The notes beneath the pieces are model-generated. The model saw only the letters and a program-made list of their open reading frames with translations. It searched no databases and was not told the DNA's origin. The translations under genes were made by a program, and so were the position numbers. Of a stretch of DNA of 7,888 nt, positions 5,632-7,888 are shown in pieces. Every line of letters starts with the position of its first letter. The first letter of the stretch is position 1. Source of the stretch: Candidatus Avipropionibacterium avicola (lineage in GTDB: Bacteria > Actinomycetota > Actinomycetes > Propionibacteriales > Propionibacteriaceae); assembly GCA_018715445.1 (NCBI GenBank), contig DVLP01000406.1, forward strand, positions 1 to 7,888. Reading direction: 5' to 3'.

Positions 5632-6463
5632 CCTGAACGACTTCTCCTTCCGAGCGACCCCTGAGCTGGCCCCCGATCAACGCTGGTCGGCCTGGCCCGA
5701 CCTCGAGCGACTCTGCAAGGGCCCAGAGCCACGCCCCGAATGGGTCGTGACCGAGGCCGCCGCGATCGACACCGAGCTCGGAATCCTCAAGACAGGCAAG
5801 GAAGCCGACTGCTTCCTGCTTGAACGTGCCGTGCCGAGCGACCCCTCGGACCCGGCCTCGCCGCCCACCCGTTCCACCCTGTTGGTCGCCAAGCGCTACC
5901 GCGACCTCGACCACCGCACCTTCCGTCGTGCCGACAGCTACACCGAGGGCCGTACGGTCCGACGCAGCCGCGACGTGCGCGCCCTCAACCGCAAGAGCCA
6001 CTACGGACGCCAGGTCCAGCAGGGCCAGTGGGCGATCGCGGAATGGGCGGCGTTGACCCAGCTGTGGTCGCTGGGGGCGCCGGTCCCGTACCCGATCCAG
6101 ATCGACGGCACCGAGATCTGCATGGAGTACCTCACCGACGGCGACCAGACCGCGCCGCGGCTGGCCGGGTTGCGACCCACACCCGACGAGCTCGCGACGC
6201 TGTACGACCAACTGGTCACCGCACTGGAGCTCATCACCGAGGTCGGGCTGGTGCACGGCGACCTGTCGCCGTACAACGTCCTGGTGAGCAACGGTCGGCT
6301 GATGATCATCGACCTGCCGCAGATGATCGACCTGCGGGCCAACCCCAACGGGACCGACTTCCTGCACCGCGACTGCGTCAACATGTGCACCTGGTTCGCC
6401 CGTCGCGGCCTGGACGTCGACCCCGATGAGCTCACCGCCCGCCTGGTCGCCCTGGCCTGGTGA
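5606..6463 (+). CDS. RIO-family (RIO1-like) atypical protein kinase
   Basis: The 285-residue cytosolic protein has the RIO kinase pattern. A nucleotide-loop equivalent GILKTGKEADCFLLE (59-73) replaces the glycine-rich loop of ordinary kinases. VAKRYRDLDHRTFRR has K97 as ATP-binding lysine, followed by YTEGRTVRRSRDVRALN (112-128). The helix QWAIAEWAALTQLWSLGAPVPYPI (141-164) matches the RIO hinge-side element. The catalytic loop is VHGDLSPYNVL with D219 and N224, and the metal-binding motif is IIDLPQM with D236. All key residues are present, so it should be an active ATPase or kinase. RIO1 in eukaryotes and archaea works in small-subunit ribosome maturation; the role of bacterial members is poorly defined. 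A low-complexity insert (residues 76-90) separates the loop from the lysine strand. ATG 5606 is preferred to GTG 5540, which would add a low-complexity 22-residue extension. The substrate is unknown. Confidence 0.9.
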   Translation: MDERSTSADLNDFSFRATPELAPDQRWSAWPDLERLCKGPEPRPEWVVTEAAAIDTELGILKTGKEADCFLLERAVPSDPSDPASPPTRSTLLVAKRYRDLDHRTFRRADSYTEGRTVRRSRDVRALNRKSHYGRQVQQGQWAIAEWAALTQLWSLGAPVPYPIQIDGTEICMEYLTDGDQTAPRLAGLRPTPDELATLYDQLVTALELITEVGLVHGDLSPYNVLVSNGRLMIIDLPQMIDLRANPNGTDFLHRDCVNMCTWFARRGLDVDPDELTARLVALAW

Positions 6464-6491
6464 GACCACCGCCCGGTCCACGGGTGGGAGA

Positions 6492-6512
6492 CGGTCGGGC
6501 CCACTCCGACCG
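6492..6512. promoter_or_regulatory. Inverted repeat in the dehydrogenase promoter
   Basis: CGGTCGG (6492-6498) and CCGACCG (6506-6512) are perfect 7-bp arms around a 7-bp centre. The right arm ends one base before the -10 box at 6514, so the dyad fills the -35 to -10 spacer. That is the place for a repressor operator. It could alternatively form a weak RNA hairpin ending the RIO kinase transcript 29 bases after its stop. Confidence 0.5.
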
Positions 6513-6513
6513 G

Positions 6514-6526
6514 TAGTCTTCGACCC
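6514..6526 (+). promoter_or_regulatory. Predicted -10 box for a leaderless dehydrogenase transcript
   Basis: TAGTCT (6514-6519) fits TANNNT, and seven bases separate it from ATG 6527. The transcript would start at or within one base of the start codon. No Shine-Dalgarno is present before ATG 6527, and no clear -35 was found. Confidence 0.6.
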
Positions 6527-7633
6527 ATGACCGTCACCGTCCCGAGCACCATGAAGGCCGTGGTCTGCCACGGTCCTGAGGACTACCGCCACGAAGAGGT
6601 CCCCGTCCCCACCCCGGGGGCCGGCGAAGCACTGGTCCAGGTCGAGGCGGTCGGCATCTGCGCCAGTGACCTCAAGTGCTACCACGGGGCAGCCAAGTTC
6701 TGGGGTGACGACACCCGCCCGGCCTATGTCGAGACGCCGGTGATCCCGGGCCACGAGTTCGTCGGACGGATCGTCGCGCTCGACGACGCCGCCCGCAAGC
6801 GGTGGGGTGTCGAGGTCGGCGATCGAGTCACCTCCGAGCAGATCGTGCCCTGCTGGGAGTGCCGCTACTGCCGCCGCGGTGAGTACTGGATGTGCCAGAG
6901 CAATGACGTGTACGGCTTCCACCACCGCAGCAGCGGGGCGATGGCGCAGTACATGGTGTTCCCCGCCGATGCCTTGGTGCACAGGGTTCCCGACTCCTTG
7001 GACCCGGCGCACGCCGCCTTCGTCGAGCCACTCTCCTGCGCCCTGCACGGAGTCGAGCGCGGCGACATCCGCTTCGGTGACGTGGTGGTGGTCGCCGGCG
7101 CCGGACCGATCGGCCTGGGCATGACCGCTGGTGCGGCCGCCAAGAGCCCGGCCGCAGTCGTCGTGCTCGACCAGTCCGCCGAGCGGCTGGAGCTGGCCCG
7201 CGGTTGCGGCGCCACCCACACCGTCGACATCAGCCAGCAGGATCCGGCCGAGGTGATCGGTGAGCTCACCGACGGCTACGGCGCCGACGTGTACCTCGAG
7301 GCCAGCGGCCACCCGTCGGCGGTCCAACAGGGACTGAACCTGCTCCGCAAGCTCGGCACCTATGTCGAGTACTCGGTCTTCGGCGCCCCGGCCACCGTCG
7401 ACTGGACGATCATCGGCGACGACAAGGAGCTCAACATCCACGGCGCCCACCTCGGCCCGCACTGCTGGCCGGCCGCCCTGGACATGCTTGCCTCCGGGCG
7501 CCTCCCGATGGACCGGATCTGCACCCACCAACTCCCCCTGGCCGACTTCCAGCTCGGCCTCGACCTGGTCAGCAGCGGCACCGAATCGGTGAAGGTGACC
7601 CTGCTGCCGAACGACGAGAGGACCACCCGGTGA
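6527..7633 (+). CDS. Zinc-dependent medium-chain alcohol/polyol dehydrogenase
   Basis: NAD(P)-dependent oxidation of a secondary alcohol, probably a sugar alcohol, in the cytosol. The 368 residues carry the full zinc MDR pattern. Catalytic zinc ligands are C45 (GICASDLKC), H76 and E77 (IPGHEFVG), and E167 (VEPLSC). Four structural zinc cysteines are C109, C112, C115 and C123. The nucleotide-binding loop is GAGPIG (191-196), and D215 at the end of the second beta strand (VVLDQS) favours NAD over NADP. ICASDLKCYHGAAKFWGD resembles the erythritol/L-threitol dehydrogenase group of actinobacteria as I recall it, so a C4 polyol is the best guess; sorbitol- or threonine-type substrates are alternatives. 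ATG 6527 is chosen because TANNNT lies seven bases upstream. ATG 6551 (MKAVVC) also lacks a Shine-Dalgarno. The last base pairs overlap the next gene as GTGA. Confidence 0.92.
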   Translation: MTVTVPSTMKAVVCHGPEDYRHEEVPVPTPGAGEALVQVEAVGICASDLKCYHGAAKFWGDDTRPAYVETPVIPGHEFVGRIVALDDAARKRWGVEVGDRVTSEQIVPCWECRYCRRGEYWMCQSNDVYGFHHRSSGAMAQYMVFPADALVHRVPDSLDPAHAAFVEPLSCALHGVERGDIRFGDVVVVAGAGPIGLGMTAGAAAKSPAAVVVLDQSAERLELARGCGATHTVDISQQDPAEVIGELTDGYGADVYLEASGHPSAVQQGLNLLRKLGTYVEYSVFGAPATVDWTIIGDDKELNIHGAHLGPHCWPAALDMLASGRLPMDRICTHQLPLADFQLGLDLVSSGTESVKVTLLPNDERTTR

Positions 7634-7857
7634 CCCCCAGCACCTCCGACTCCCGAGGCCGCCGCTCCCGAGGCGGTGACCGGCAGCGCGCCGACTCGGT
7701 CGAGGATGCGTTGCAGCAGCTGATCTCCGATCGTCAGCGCGACGACGACCAGGCCGAGCTGCGGGACCGCCTTGACCAGCTCTACCGCGAGGTCAAGGGC
7801 GACGAGGACACCGATGATCCCGATGATGTCGAGGAGGACTCCGAGTACGAGGGGTGA
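7630..7857 (+). CDS. Small charged protein with acidic tail, function unknown
   Basis: The 75-residue soluble protein has no recognised family. Residues 1-22 are rich in serine, arginine and glycine. Residues 23-57 (SVEDALQQLI onwards) look like an amphipathic, possibly coiled-coil helix, and 58-75 is a run of aspartate and glutamate. No signal peptide or membrane segment is seen. GTG 7630 overlaps the dehydrogenase stop (GTGA), and GAGAGGA (7616-7622) lies seven bases upstream, so translation is probably coupled to that of the dehydrogenase. It has no other visible promoter. The compositional bias is also compatible with a spurious ORF, but the start site and the terminator-like hairpin after the stop support a real gene. 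Confidence 0.65.
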   Translation: MTPSTSDSRGRRSRGGDRQRADSVEDALQQLISDRQRDDDQAELRDRLDQLYREVKGDEDTDDPDDVEEDSEYEG

Positions 7858-7859
7858 AG

Positions 7860-7882
7860 GCCCCTCGACGAGCTCGGGGGGC
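7860..7882 (+). terminator. GC-rich hairpin after the small acidic-protein gene
   Basis: GCCCCTCGA (7860-7868) pairs with TCGGGGGGC (7874-7882), nine pairs with one wobble around CGAGC. It starts two bases after the TGA. Only six bases (GTTGGG) remain in the window, so a T-tract cannot be judged. It is a likely terminator of the dehydrogenase operon. Confidence 0.5.
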
Positions 7883-7888
7883 GTTGGG

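Noticed and set aside
5582..7531. 649-codon open frame on the minus strand across the RIO kinase and dehydrogenase genes
   Set aside because: Same cause: it covers two genes with complete catalytic motifs on the + strand, and its own translation has no recognisable domain.
1..7888. Mobile element, tRNA, rRNA, CRISPR array or defence system
   Set aside because: No transposase or integrase motifs, no terminal repeats, no tRNA cloverleaf pattern, and no regularly spaced repeat array (the only tandem repeats are 18-bp units without spacers).

Overview
The window is GC-rich (about 70% by eye) with strong G/C preference at third codon positions, GTG starts alongside ATG, and two genes that look transcribed without a leader (TANNNT six or seven bases before the start codon). 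Together with the adjacent cysS-rlmB pair, this points to a chromosomal segment of a high-GC actinobacterium, possibly Propionibacteriales; that assignment is inference. All supported genes lie on the + strand. No transposase, integrase, tRNA, rRNA, CRISPR array or origin was seen.

Left part (1-2278): a PLP-dependent class V aminotransferase of the alanine/serine-glyoxylate type (38-1135). A 129-base gap follows, carrying three 18-bp tandem repeats, then a two-domain SGNH/GDSL-type hydrolase (1265-2278).

Middle (2279-4775): the housekeeping pair cysS (cysteinyl-tRNA synthetase, probably leaderless) and rlmB (TrmH-family 23S rRNA 2'-O-methyltransferase with a basic N-terminal tail). A small perfect hairpin separates them.

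Accessory part (4776-6463): this is the most interesting stretch. After rlmB lies a perfect 11-bp-arm dyad whose 18-bp core matches the E. coli SoxR operator except at the two central bases. It sits in a 19-bp spacer between a -35 and a -10, the distorted promoter layout of MerR/SoxR-type regulation. A long imperfect stem-loop begins where the transcript should start, followed by an unrecognised small protein with four predicted membrane segments. Two back-to-back hairpins come next. The best ribosome binding site of the region then serves a 28-codon ORF that overlaps, out of frame, the start of a RIO-family protein kinase gene. No SoxR/MerR gene is in the window, so the operator would be controlled from elsewhere.

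Right part (6464-7888): a leaderless zinc-dependent medium-chain dehydrogenase, most like polyol (erythritol/threitol-type) dehydrogenases, has an inverted repeat in its promoter. Its stop overlaps the GTG of a small, very charged, acidic-tailed protein of unknown function. A GC-rich hairpin that could be a terminator closes the window.

The strongest candidates for something undescribed are the SoxR-box, stem-loop and membrane-protein unit, and the overlapping short ORF in front of the RIO kinase. Both are predictions from sequence alone.
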